Shown one piece after another: positions 17,721-27,274 of a stretch of 56,059 nt of DNA (positions are counted from its first letter, which is position 1; the number at the start of each line of letters is the position of its first letter). The notes below the pieces were generated by a model, which searched no databases, was not told where the DNA came from, and saw nothing but the letters and a program-made list of their open reading frames with translations. The stretch comes from Kiritimatiellia bacterium. GTDB taxonomy: Bacteria; Verrucomicrobiota; Kiritimatiellia; RFP12; UBA1067. Position numbers and translations under genes: made by a program. The stretch lies in the NCBI GenBank assembly GCA_027858965.1, contig JAQIBS010000228.1, positions 1 through 56,059 of the forward strand, in the 5' to 3' direction.

Positions 17721-20700
17721 ATGAACAGGAATATTGCTTATTGTTGTGCATTTGTGTTTGCGTGCTTTGTCTCTCAAGGAATGGCTGCTGATGGTGTCTG
17801 GACTAATCAGGTTAACGGCAATTGGAGTGACACTGCCAACTGGGAAAACGGTGCCATTGCCGGGAGCGGCGGAGTAGCCACATTTAATCTTACAGGAACC
17901 AGTTACCGTGTCAGTAATGATCTGGGAACGGTTTCACTCTCTGGAGTTACGCTCACTGCTTCGATTGCTAGTCAGTTAGTCACGATTGCAGGCGGAACAA
18001 ATGAGATCATTGCTCCGGCTGTGATAAACGCATCAAACAGCTCGTATCTCTCCTTCAAGAACACCACCCTCCTGTCCAGCACCAATTTGCTGATAACCGG
18101 GTCGGGACGTCTGTTTTTAGGATATGACAATCTTCTCTACGGACGTACAATTATCTCCAACGGCAATGTCCGTGCCTTTAACGACAGCGCTTTTGGGCCA
18201 GCTCCCACAGCGCTGGATGCGGATGCCATTACTCTTGATGGCGGTGGGTTGATGAACGATGCCAACGATAGAACTCTTACTATTACCCCCAACCGTGGAA
18301 TCACACTCACTGCCAATGGCGGTTATATCGGGGCTGGTTATATAAATGCCGAAACAGAGATCAGCAGTCCCATCACTGGCCCCGGTTTTCTGGGAATCAA
18401 CTATGAGCACAGTTTGGTCATTCTGGGCAACAGCACCAATGATTACACCGGAGGTACGCAAATCGGTACACAGGGTCCTGGCGTGAGCGTTGGTCCTTCG
18501 GCCAGATTGCAACTCTCTCAGAATGAGGTGATTCCGGATGCCGGCGGTCTGATCATCGCTGGCGATACTGCTTTTACGAATACCCTTCCCGCAGGAATCC
18601 TCGATCTGAACGGAAAGACGGAATCGGTTGATACGCTTTCTTCCGGTCCCCGTGCAACGATTACCTCATCAGTGGCTGATCAGGGAAAACTCGTTGTCGG
18701 CTCTCAGAATGACGATAGCAGTTACAATGGAACAATCACCGGGGGTGCAACTCTTGAGAAACAGGGAATTGGTAATCTGGATCTGGATGGCGCCTCTTTG
18801 ACAGATGCGGGGACCATTGATCTGCGTGCCGGCGTTGTGCAGGCCGGTGGGCCTAACTTGGGTAGCACCACTGTTCTTTTCAATGGCGGATATCTGGAGA
18901 TCGTTGCCCCTGATGAGCCTCACATTTTAGCAGCGGGTGAAGCTAATGTTCTTAATGCCCGGATGCTGCTGGAGACAAATGCAACCCTGGCAGTTGATGC
19001 CAATGCCGGCACGTTTGTGTTTTCCGGTATTGCCACTACTAACAGTGTGCAGACGCCTGAACCGACCCTGACCATTAACAATAGTAATGCGCCGGTTTTT
19101 TTCGGCTCCTCCGATGTTCTTTCCCCGGCGGTGCTGGATGCTGATATTGCCTCCAGCGGCGGTCTGGTCCTGACGAATAATGTCTGGCTGCGTCGCTTGC
19201 CCGCCGAATCCTATATACTTGCAGATAACGTGAACATGTTCCTTGATGGAAATGATCAGTTGAATGGCGGACTGGTGCTCAGCAATTTCAGCGCAACAGT
19301 GGTTGCCAATACCATACTCGGGGGCGATGGAACGGTGACGGTACTTAACGGCAATACACTTTCGTTCAGTACGCTGCAGTTTGTTGACGGCTGGTTGCAG
19401 GATGGCCCTGAAAATTCGTTAACAATGACAAACGATTTCTCATTGAACGATTCAACCGCCGTGTTCACAGGTGAGGGCGTTATGACTTACATCGGTGACT
19501 TCTCCGGAACCGGTACGGTGGAAAAACATGGCAGCGGCACAACTCTGCTGACAAGTAGCGATTCCTCTCTGACCGGTGATATTGTGATATACGATGGAAT
19601 TCTTGAGGCTGGTAGCGAAGATGTTCTGGCTGGTGCTGATGTGACGCTGGCAGGGGGCGCGCTCTCGAATGTGGATGGCGATGATCTGACTCTGAGCTCC
19701 ACGGAGTTTACAGCGCAGAGTGGTGGTTTTTATGTTACGTCCAATGACGCTATCACCATTGAGTCTAAGGTTACTGGTGACGGATCTATAGCAAAAACCG
19801 GCGAGGGCACTTTGATCCTGAGCGGTACAACTATCAATACAAACCTTGCGCTGGCTGTGAGTTCCGGTTCTCTGGAGCTCAATAAAACCGGAGTGGCTGA
19901 TGCCTACGCGGTTGATGCTCTTGATGTTGCCGATGGTGCCTCGGTTCTGTTAACCGGTTCCAACGGAAATCAGATCAACGGGGCCGTGACTCTCAGTGGT
20001 GGTACACTTGATATTGGCGGCAAAAATGAAGTTGTCGGTGCTTTGTCTTCAGCTTATTCCGGTAGTACGGTTGTGAATAATGGTGCCGCTGCCACCCTGA
20101 GCGTGGGCGCGGGTGATCAGGATTTCGGATTTGTGGGCACATTGAACGATGGAACCGGAGCATTAAGTCTCACCAAGGTGGGTGCGGGCACTATGACCAT
20201 CAATGCAGGTTCAATCTTATATTCAGGTGGAACGGATGTCGATGCCGGAACGCTGCGGCTGATGCCGGCTCTGCTGCCGGATATCGACGGTCTCTCCTAT
20301 CAGCTGGATGCGGTCAATTCAGATACAATTACTTTGGCAGGCTCCAAGGTGGCGGCGTGGGCGGACTCCTCTGCCGCCGGGGTGGATTTTTCGCAGGGAA
20401 ATACATCTCTGCAACCGGAATATGTTCAGAATGCGATTAACGGACTCCCTGCTATCAGCTTCAGTGCTGATATTGATGCGGGTCTACGTAATCGGATGGC
20501 GGCCAGCAAGAGCGCCACGGCCCAGACGGTCTTTATTGTCGCGAAAACAACTTCATTTGGGGAGCATGACGGTATCTGGGGGCACAGTGTAGGAGATTAC
20601 GGTATTCGTGGTGACGCTCTTGGAACCTGGGCGTATCCCGGTGATGATGGAGATTTCACCCAGTATGGCACTATGTATATCAACGGTACTTCAGGCCAAA

Positions 20701-23114
20701 ACTATAATCCTGCCGAACCGTACATTTTGACGGCAGCTAGGAGTACAGCCTATTCGGAATCCACACACGCCATCGGTGACTACTGGAACAGCGCGACCTA
20801 TGTGCGCTCTTTCAGAGGATACATCGGTGAGGTGCTGGTTTATAACAGAGCCTTGAGCACGGCAGAGAGAGAGACGGTTGAGGCTTATCTCTCTGATAAA
20901 TGGTTTGGCGAGCTGCCACCGGGGATTGCCTATCAACTGGATGCATCCGACCCTTCCACGATTACACTGGATGGTTCCAATGTCACAGCCTGGGCCGATG
21001 CAACGAGTTCCGGTGTGAATTTCTCTCAGGGCGACTCTGCCCAACAACCGGTCTATGTCGAGAATGCGATTAACGGCCTGCCGGCCGTCCGGTTTGGTAT
21101 TAACGGCACTACACGGATGGTTGCGAATAAGAGCGTTACAGCTCGTACGGTTTTCATCGTGAGTGAAATGAAGACTCCTGTGAGTCTGGCCGGTGTCTGG
21201 GGACAGTCTGGACAGGATAAGGGAGCGCGACATGCCAACTCAACCAGCTGGCGTCATACCGGCAACAACGCGGACGAGGGTGATTTTACGAATAATGGAA
21301 TGATGCGTATCAATGGGGTTCCCGGTTTCTCCTGGGGAAGCGAACCGTTGCATATTATGTCGGGAGTCAGTACCTCTGATAAAATCTGGACCACGGCGAT
21401 TGGTAATTATTGGGCTGCTGGCAGTTACGGTGTCGTTCGTTACTTCCGTGGATATATTGGAGAAATACTGGTTTATAACCGAGCCTTAAATACAGCGGAT
21501 CTTGAGAGAGTGGAGGCTTATCTTTCGAAGAAGTGGCTTGGCTATGAAATCGGTTCTGAAACTGACTATGCTTTAACTCCGGTCACAATCGCTTCCGGTG
21601 CCCAGTTTGCTGTCAACGACCGGGATCTGAAAGTGGGAGAGCTCTCCGGTACAGGCGATCTGGCCGTTGAGTCCGGCTATGTGGCGGTTACTAATTACGC
21701 AGGCTTCACCGGAGCTGTTTTCGGAGACGGCACTCTTGCGCTGGCTTCCGATGACGGCGCGGATGCAAGCTTTATTCCCAGGAGTCTGGGTGTCACAATT
21801 CTGAACGACGGTACTATGGCTGCCGATCTTGTGATTGACAGCACCGAGACAAATCTCTTTCTTGTGGGAGCTCTTGCGGATGGGCTCAACACTTTAGGCC
21901 TGATTCACTCCGGAAGCGGGACAACCCTGATGAGTGGACTCAACAGCACCTATACGGGCGACACGAGCATTGAGAACGGCGTCGCTTCTGTCGGTAGCAT
22001 TGCTTATGCGCAGTACGTCAGATTCTTTCCGCAGATGATGCGGGAGACTGAGGATGCCGGTCAGCACCCTAATTCCGGGTATCAGATTTCGGAGTTTCAG
22101 ATTATGCTGAATGGGGAGAAGGTCGAATATCCTGCCGGTACACAGGCCACATCACCCGGCATAAATCCAGATGGTAATGAAGGTCCGATGAAGGCCATTG
22201 ATGGAATTACGTCTACTAAATTTTATACAGGTGATCCGTCAAAACCTCTGGTAATTGAACTACCTACGCCGACCCTTTTTAATGGCTATAGCTGGACTAC
22301 GGCTAATGATGCTAATGGACGTGATCCTGTGGTCTGGGTGGTTGATATCAGTGATGACGGCGTTAACTGGACGACAGTAGACTATCAGGATTATTCCGCC
22401 AGCCAGGGGGATATCACTAAATCAAGGCAGACAGAGGTTGGAACCTGGAGTATGAATGTCGGTTCCGATATGAATGTTCTTTCTGATATGTCGGCTACAA
22501 CCGTGGCCGCTCCGGGTGAGTTGAGTATCTCCTCGACGACCGAGACTGTCGGTGCGTTGAGCGGTGATGGAACGATCTCTCTGACCGACGGCACTTTGGG
22601 TATCAATGCATTTACCAATGCCATCTTCTCCGGCAATATATCGGGTTCAGGTTCAATTGTGAAATGGGGTTCAGAGACTCAGACTCTCTCCTGCGCTCTC
22701 AGCGTGGTCGGCGAGATTGTGGTTGAGGCTGGTGTGCTTGACCTTGAGGGCGCGGTTCTGACCGGTATCACGAATATCGTGATCAAAACCGGAGGAGAGC
22801 TGACAGGCGCAGCAACGGTTAACAATGATCTGACAGTTACTTTTGAGGGCGGCATCTATAGCGGAACGCTGGCAGTCTCCGATTCTCTGACTACCAGCGG
22901 GACGGTGAATCTGGCAGTGCCTGAGGGTGCAAACTATCCGTTCAGCCAGCTGCTCTTCAGCTATGTTTCAGCGGATCAGGCCACTCTGGATGCGCTTTCA
23001 GCCGCAGTTGTGACCACCTTGCTGCCACCTGGACAAAATGCCAACGTGCGTGTTGACGACACCTCCGCCCGGTTGATGGTGGCACCGGCTGGTCTCCTTA
23101 TTATTCTGAGGTAA
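17721..23114 (+). CDS. Giant adhesin: beta-strand repeats, two LamG-like domains, discoidin-like domain
   Basis: 1797 residues from the ATG at 17721 (AGAGGAGTTGATT upstream; signal peptide MNRNIAYCCAFVFACFVSQG, then MAADG). The first 850 residues are PATR-type beta-solenoid with units such as GTVEKHGSGTTLL, GSIAKTGEGTLIL and LSLTKVGAGTMTI. Two LamG/concanavalin-like domains follow in tandem, about 856-1061 and 1068-1275, each running from YQLDA to GYIGE(V/I)LVYNRAL, so one arose by duplication. After more beta-strand repeats, residues 1426-1583 resemble a discoidin (F5/8 type C) domain (QYVRFFPQMMR to SDDGVNWTTVDYQ). The C-terminus is AGLLIILR. The set suggests a secreted or outer-surface carbohydrate-binding adhesin. 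No beta-barrel translocator is present, so export must use another route. Confidence 0.8.
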   Translation: MNRNIAYCCAFVFACFVSQGMAADGVWTNQVNGNWSDTANWENGAIAGSGGVATFNLTGTSYRVSNDLGTVSLSGVTLTASIASQLVTIAGGTNEIIAPAVINASNSSYLSFKNTTLLSSTNLLITGSGRLFLGYDNLLYGRTIISNGNVRAFNDSAFGPAPTALDADAITLDGGGLMNDANDRTLTITPNRGITLTANGGYIGAGYINAETEISSPITGPGFLGINYEHSLVILGNSTNDYTGGTQIGTQGPGVSVGPSARLQLSQNEVIPDAGGLIIAGDTAFTNTLPAGILDLNGKTESVDTLSSGPRATITSSVADQGKLVVGSQNDDSSYNGTITGGATLEKQGIGNLDLDGASLTDAGTIDLRAGVVQAGGPNLGSTTVLFNGGYLEIVAPDEPHILAAGEANVLNARMLLETNATLAVDANAGTFVFSGIATTNSVQTPEPTLTINNSNAPVFFGSSDVLSPAVLDADIASSGGLVLTNNVWLRRLPAESYILADNVNMFLDGNDQLNGGLVLSNFSATVVANTILGGDGTVTVLNGNTLSFSTLQFVDGWLQDGPENSLTMTNDFSLNDSTAVFTGEGVMTYIGDFSGTGTVEKHGSGTTLLTSSDSSLTGDIVIYDGILEAGSEDVLAGADVTLAGGALSNVDGDDLTLSSTEFTAQSGGFYVTSNDAITIESKVTGDGSIAKTGEGTLILSGTTINTNLALAVSSGSLELNKTGVADAYAVDALDVADGASVLLTGSNGNQINGAVTLSGGTLDIGGKNEVVGALSSAYSGSTVVNNGAAATLSVGAGDQDFGFVGTLNDGTGALSLTKVGAGTMTINAGSILYSGGTDVDAGTLRLMPALLPDIDGLSYQLDAVNSDTITLAGSKVAAWADSSAAGVDFSQGNTSLQPEYVQNAINGLPAISFSADIDAGLRNRMAASKSATAQTVFIVAKTTSFGEHDGIWGHSVGDYGIRGDALGTWAYPGDDGDFTQYGTMYINGTSGQNYNPAEPYILTAARSTAYSESTHAIGDYWNSATYVRSFRGYIGEVLVYNRALSTAERETVEAYLSDKWFGELPPGIAYQLDASDPSTITLDGSNVTAWADATSSGVNFSQGDSAQQPVYVENAINGLPAVRFGINGTTRMVANKSVTARTVFIVSEMKTPVSLAGVWGQSGQDKGARHANSTSWRHTGNNADEGDFTNNGMMRINGVPGFSWGSEPLHIMSGVSTSDKIWTTAIGNYWAAGSYGVVRYFRGYIGEILVYNRALNTADLERVEAYLSKKWLGYEIGSETDYALTPVTIASGAQFAVNDRDLKVGELSGTGDLAVESGYVAVTNYAGFTGAVFGDGTLALASDDGADASFIPRSLGVTILNDGTMAADLVIDSTETNLFLVGALADGLNTLGLIHSGSGTTLMSGLNSTYTGDTSIENGVASVGSIAYAQYVRFFPQMMRETEDAGQHPNSGYQISEFQIMLNGEKVEYPAGTQATSPGINPDGNEGPMKAIDGITSTKFYTGDPSKPLVIELPTPTLFNGYSWTTANDANGRDPVVWVVDISDDGVNWTTVDYQDYSASQGDITKSRQTEVGTWSMNVGSDMNVLSDMSATTVAAPGELSISSTTETVGALSGDGTISLTDGTLGINAFTNAIFSGNISGSGSIVKWGSETQTLSCALSVVGEIVVEAGVLDLEGAVLTGITNIVIKTGGELTGAATVNNDLTVTFEGGIYSGTLAVSDSLTTSGTVNLAVPEGANYPFSQLLFSYVSADQATLDALSAAVVTTLLPPGQNANVRVDDTSARLMVAPAGLLIILR

Positions 23115-23472
23115 GAGTCCTGTAACTTTTACAGAAGTCGCTCACAGAGTGCCCTCTGCTGTTATTTGCTGATCTTATTTTTGCTGTAGAGTTGGCTCTA
23201 TCCGCTTAAACTTTAACTACTGTGGTTATTCGAAGAATTTCGTGGGTAGTGCGTCCGAGCTCCAGTCTTCGCCAAGGCTACGCCGGGCAAGCAAGGAAAT
23301 TGGCTACAGAAATTGGGCTCCCTCTTCTTTTTCCCCCCGCCCCCCCCTAGGATTGCAGGATATGCCAGCAGCTTCTTTCTTTGATCGACAAGTGATCCAA
23401 CTAATATTGGAGCTTTCATGATATACATTGTATGGCAATTGTGCTATAAATTAACTCAATTGGAGGCCTAAT
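23115..23472. other. Gene-free gap with dispersed repeats
   Basis: No convincing gene. A 26-base sequence at 23223-23248 (contains TTATTCGAAGAATTTCGTGG) recurs exactly at 39169-39194. A block with CTTCGCCAAGGCTACG (23264-23284) also recurs near 51390. At 23333-23348 there is a C-run broken by one G. The RelB promoter and an operator-like AT-rich stretch lie at about 23420-23455. Confidence 0.5.
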
Positions 23473-23736
23473 ATGACGACTACGATTCGGATTGATAATG
23501 ATCTCAAAAAGGAGTGTGACTTGATTTTCGAGGACTTAGGATTGAGCATGTCCGCAGCCATGACTTTGTTTCTCAAGCAAGTTGTGAAAACGCGCGGCAT
23601 TCCATTCGAACTGAAAGCACACGTTCCAAACAAGGAAACTCGAAAAACATTGGATGCAATCATCAGCGGAAAAGAAAAGCTGAACGGTCCCTTCGACTCA
23701 CCCCAAGAGATGATGAAGGAGCTGACCCGTGTATAA
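23473..23736 (+). CDS. RelB/DinJ family antitoxin
   Basis: 87 residues, beginning MTTTIRIDNDLKKEC, the ribbon-helix-helix start of RelB/DinJ antitoxins, then LGLSMSAAMTLFLKQVV for the helices and a C-terminal toxin-binding tail. It would repress its own promoter and neutralise a YafQ/RelE-type RNase. The ribosome binding site is TTGGAGG. The stop overlaps the GTG start of the next frame by eight bases, the normal arrangement in these operons, but the partner toxin is cut short and fused to an adhesin. Confidence 0.85.
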   Translation: MTTTIRIDNDLKKECDLIFEDLGLSMSAAMTLFLKQVVKTRGIPFELKAHVPNKETRKTLDAIISGKEKLNGPFDSPQEMMKELTRV

Positions 23737-26182
23737 ACCGGTCTATACAAACCGGTTCAAGAAAGATGTCCAGCTTGCGTTGAGACGAGGAAAAAGAGTG
23801 GATAAGTTATTCGCTGTCATCGAGATTTTATGTGCAGGTAAACCCTTGCCTGGACATTATAAAGACCATTCGCTTGCCGGAGATATCCTCAGCGAAGATA
23901 ACAGTTATCAGACTCTTGCTCTTCCGATTGAACTGAGCAGTGATATTACGGTTTCTAATAATGTCAGCGGTGGCCGCATTATTATCACCGGGCATGTAAG
24001 CGGTTCCGGTGGTATCATTAAAGACGGTGATGATTATCTGCAGATTACCGCTTCCAACAGCTATGATGGAGTCACTCTGATCAAACGTGGAGCTCTGATT
24101 GCTAATGATGCCTATGCCTGCGGTTCAACAAATGGCAATACTCTCGTGCAGAGAGTGGTGAATGGTAACGGTGTGCTCATCTTCGATGGTGACGGGATGG
24201 ATATCTATGAAGCTCTTGAATTCAGGAATGTCAATTCAGACGGCAACTGCTTTATTAATAAGAACGGAAGCAATACACTGCATTCAACCTATACCATTCA
24301 GGGTGGCCGCCATAGGACTGAAACCGGAGCGACCTCTGTTTTTATTGTTAACGGTGGAACGCTCATCGTTGAGGATGGTTCATCACTGGGCAACAGCATC
24401 AATGTGGTGGCCGACAGTGCGATTATCCATATCAAAGGTGATGCGGCTGTCTCGACTGATGCAACCCTCTCAATTAACGGCAGTGGCGTATTGAATATTG
24501 ATGCGGCGAAATTTGCTGTGGCTGATGCCCTTATTATTGATGATGTTGTGCAGGCGATAGGCGACTGGGGTACAACAGCCAGTGGAGCTTCCCATGTGGA
24601 TGATGTCCATTTTTCCGGTAGCGGTATTCTGATTGTAACAGGATCCAGCTCCAGCACTATCTTAAATCTGATCTGGGATGCGGGCGCAGCGGATAATAAC
24701 TTCAGTAGTGCGGCCAACTGGGAGGGTGATGCTGCACCGGTCTATGACGGCGTTGACCTGTTAACATTCGGCAGTGCAGGTAATACATCTACAGTTGATG
24801 TGGCTGCCAGTGTTCATGGAATTAAACTCAATCGCGCTGCGGACTTTGTAATAGGAGATGGCGCCGGGATGATCGAACTTGGCAACAGTGGAATCCAGGC
24901 TGAATCCACAAATTCCATCTCGCGTAGCTATCTGATTGCGGAGGATATCAAACTCTCCGGTTTTGGTCAGACATGGGAGGTCCATAAGAATGGAGCTCCC
25001 TCAGTTGTTCTTGATATTGCCGGTGATGTCAGTAGTGATGACTGGTTTAATGAACTCCGTCTAACCGGGCAGGGTAATGTTTGCCTTTCAGGGGATAACA
25101 GTTACAGCGGTGCTACCTTTGTTGAGGATGATTGCGTTCTTAAGATTTATCATGATAATGCTCTTGGCAGTACCAACCAACCTACGACAGTTGAAGATGG
25201 CGGCATTCTTCAGGTTTACGGAGGTGTTAATATTCCCGAGCCTATTACAATCTATGGTGACAGTGCTGTTGAGTATCAAGGTGTTATCCGAAGCCAAGGC
25301 GGTAGCAATACATGGAGCGGGTTGATTAATTGTCCCGGTTCCCGTATTCGGTGCAGCAGCGGCAGCCTGGATATCATAGGCGGTGTAACGGGATCGCAGG
25401 TTGTTCTTGGTGGCGATAACGGAACGTATATCCGCATTGCGGAAAAACCGATGACTCTTATTGGTAACGGATTTTATTCTCATAGCTCCGGCGGTGCTAT
25501 TATTATTGCAGTGACCAATAACACGGCAGCTCAGGCTAATGTGAACAGCACTGAGTTGCGTTTTGATGTGGTCAATGCATTCAATACGGATATTCGTTGG
25601 GATATCAGTAATAACGGAGGGGCCGTTAATCTTAACGGGAATGATCAGGAGATCGGACGATTGCTGACGCGCTATGCCACTCCTGTGCAGGGTACAGGCC
25701 GAGTATATACCTATACACCCGCAACCCTCACTGTCAATCAGAGCTCCGATGATGACTATCGTAATGCCTTGGAAGGCGCTCTCAGTTTTGTCAAAAAAGG
25801 TGCCTCTGAACTGCGCCTCTATGACACCCACTCAACTACAGGTTCTATTACGGTTTCCGAGGGTAAACTTACTATGAAGGCGGGCTCCTCTTTTGAGGCA
25901 GTTCCTTCAGTTTTTGTAACCGGAGGTATCCTCGCTCTGGAGGATGAAACAACCATTAACAACGAAGCGGTGCTCTCCATCGAGAACAGCGCTGTGATTG
26001 ATATCAGCGCAGGTCTGGAGGAGAGCGTGGGCTGGTTGATCATCGATGGTTCTGAGCAGCGTGGTGGTACATATGGCGCAACAGGTAGTGGTGCACAAAA
26101 TATTGACGACATCCATTTCAGTGGCTCCGGTGTGATTAAGATCCTGCATGATAATTCAGGTACTATGATTATCCTGCGGTAG
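23729..26182 (+). CDS. Chimera: YafQ toxin N-terminus fused to beta-strand repeat adhesin
   Basis: 817 residues from a GTG start. Residues 1-51 (MYKPVYTNRFKKDVQLALRR to YKDHSLAG) match the N-terminal half of YafQ-type mRNA interferases; His47 matches the E. coli His50, but the later catalytic residues (Asp61, His63, Asp67, His87 in E. coli numbering) are lost. From residue 52, near base 23882, the sequence becomes PATR-type beta-solenoid without any signal peptide. Two related blocks, ending in ASGASHVDDVHFSGSG and GSGAQNIDDIHFSGSG, show internal duplication. It ends GTMIILR. As written the toxin cannot be active and the adhesin cannot be exported by the Sec system. Cause: a recombination event, or an assembly join. 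Confidence 0.7.
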   Translation: MYKPVYTNRFKKDVQLALRRGKRVDKLFAVIEILCAGKPLPGHYKDHSLAGDILSEDNSYQTLALPIELSSDITVSNNVSGGRIIITGHVSGSGGIIKDGDDYLQITASNSYDGVTLIKRGALIANDAYACGSTNGNTLVQRVVNGNGVLIFDGDGMDIYEALEFRNVNSDGNCFINKNGSNTLHSTYTIQGGRHRTETGATSVFIVNGGTLIVEDGSSLGNSINVVADSAIIHIKGDAAVSTDATLSINGSGVLNIDAAKFAVADALIIDDVVQAIGDWGTTASGASHVDDVHFSGSGILIVTGSSSSTILNLIWDAGAADNNFSSAANWEGDAAPVYDGVDLLTFGSAGNTSTVDVAASVHGIKLNRAADFVIGDGAGMIELGNSGIQAESTNSISRSYLIAEDIKLSGFGQTWEVHKNGAPSVVLDIAGDVSSDDWFNELRLTGQGNVCLSGDNSYSGATFVEDDCVLKIYHDNALGSTNQPTTVEDGGILQVYGGVNIPEPITIYGDSAVEYQGVIRSQGGSNTWSGLINCPGSRIRCSSGSLDIIGGVTGSQVVLGGDNGTYIRIAEKPMTLIGNGFYSHSSGGAIIIAVTNNTAAQANVNSTELRFDVVNAFNTDIRWDISNNGGAVNLNGNDQEIGRLLTRYATPVQGTGRVYTYTPATLTVNQSSDDDYRNALEGALSFVKKGASELRLYDTHSTTGSITVSEGKLTMKAGSSFEAVPSVFVTGGILALEDETTINNEAVLSIENSAVIDISAGLEESVGWLIIDGSEQRGGTYGATGSGAQNIDDIHFSGSGVIKILHDNSGTMIILR

Positions 26183-26272
26183 TTCTCTGAGTACTAGTAT
26201 GTCACGTCACAGCCTTGGCGACGGCGGGCTAGCTACTGCAAAGAATCAGGATTGTGCGGCAGGGGGGAGATG

Positions 26273-26501
26273 GTCAGCCGCATAGCGACTGACCTCCTGT
26301 ACCGGAAGTCGGTCGCTATGCGGCCGACCATAAGCGACGCAAAGTAGGAAGTCAGTCGCTATGCGGCCGACTATAAAGCGACGCAAAGTAGGAAGTCGGT
26401 CGCTATGCGGCCGACTATAAGCGACGCAAAGTAGGAAGTCAGTCGCTATGCGGCCGACTATAAGCGACGCAAAGTAGGAAGTCAGTCGCTATGCGGCTGA
26501 C
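26273..26501. repeat. REP/BIME array upstream of RAYT gene
   Basis: One inverted 25-base REP (26273-26297), a 6-base spacer, then five direct copies from 26304 with a period of 43-44 bases. The core is GGAAGTCRGTCGCTATGCGG followed by CYGAC, a hairpin with a short TAT centre. The spacer between direct copies is about 18 bases, YATAAGCGACGCAAAGTA. The head-to-head pair at the left is the BIME-type arrangement. Confidence 0.85.
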
Positions 26502-26521
26502 TATAATGGAGCAACAGTAAT

Positions 26522-27139
26522 ATGTCAAATCCACAGACACTGCGTTTCTTTCGTAGTAAACTGCCGCATTGGCTGGTTGCGGATAAGACATATTTTGTTA
26601 CAATCAGATTAAAGAATACACTCCCGGCGCATGTACTCGAAGAAATTAAGCAGGATCAGGGGATCCGCAATAAAAGTGAGCTTGCCAAGCGTCGTGATCA
26701 GTTTCTTGAAATTGAGCAGTTTCTTGATGCTTCAGATGTGGATGCCAGACTTTTGGATAATCCCGAAGTTGCGATAATGCTTATGGAGAGTATGTCATGG
26801 CTTGAGACTAAGGGTTGGGTCATATATGCAGCTGTGGTTTTGTCAACGCATATGCATTTTTTGATGCGGAATGAAGATGGGCAATCGAATAAGCTCTTTA
26901 ATCATGTGGCGGCATTTAAGAATTATACGGCATGCATAGCCAATAAAATGCTTGGCCGTAAAGGTTCTTTCTGGGCTCGTGATTGTTTCGATCATTGGAT
27001 TCGTACACCCGAAAAGTTTGAGAGTACTGTTCGTTATATTGCAAATAATCCAGTTAAAGCAAGGCGAGTAAAAGTGTGGCACGATTGGAAGTGGGTTAAG
27101 ATTAATAATGATGTGCTGTATTGTTTAGATGACGAGTGA
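26522..27139 (+). CDS. REP-associated tyrosine transposase (RAYT)
   Basis: 205 residues, the Y1_Tnp/IS200-like fold: the HUH metal motif is THMHFLM, the catalytic Tyr is expected in RYIANNPVKA, and WARDCFDHWIR is the typical RAYT block before it. RAYTs are single-copy, domesticated relatives of IS200/IS605 transposases that nick and mobilise REP palindromes. REP arrays sit on both sides, 20 bases upstream and 15 bases downstream, as expected for a RAYT acting on its own REPs. The start follows the array directly. Sequences elsewhere in the window (about 32067) carry a REP relic. Confidence 0.9.
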   Translation: MSNPQTLRFFRSKLPHWLVADKTYFVTIRLKNTLPAHVLEEIKQDQGIRNKSELAKRRDQFLEIEQFLDASDVDARLLDNPEVAIMLMESMSWLETKGWVIYAAVVLSTHMHFLMRNEDGQSNKLFNHVAAFKNYTACIANKMLGRKGSFWARDCFDHWIRTPEKFESTVRYIANNPVKARRVKVWHDWKWVKINNDVLYCLDDE

Positions 27140-27154
27140 AGGTTGTTTGGTTTA

Positions 27155-27253
27155 GTCAGCCGCATAGCGACTGACCTCCGGCAAAGGAAGTCGGTCGCTA
27201 TGCGGCCGACCATAAGTGAAGCAAAGCAGGAAGTCAGTCGCTATGCGGCTGAC
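27155..27253. repeat. REP/BIME cluster downstream of RAYT gene
   Basis: An inverted REP (27155-27179), spacer GGCAAA-like of six bases, a direct REP (27186-27210) and a second direct REP 43 bases later (27229-27253). Same 25-base core and the same order as the upstream cluster. Confidence 0.85.
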
Positions 27254-27274
27254 TAAACGCGAAGGAATGATGGC

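Noticed and set aside
26273..26501. Regular 43-base spacing suggests CRISPR
   Set aside because: The spacers are nearly identical, the repeats are palindromic REP cores and the adjacent gene is a RAYT, with no cas genes.
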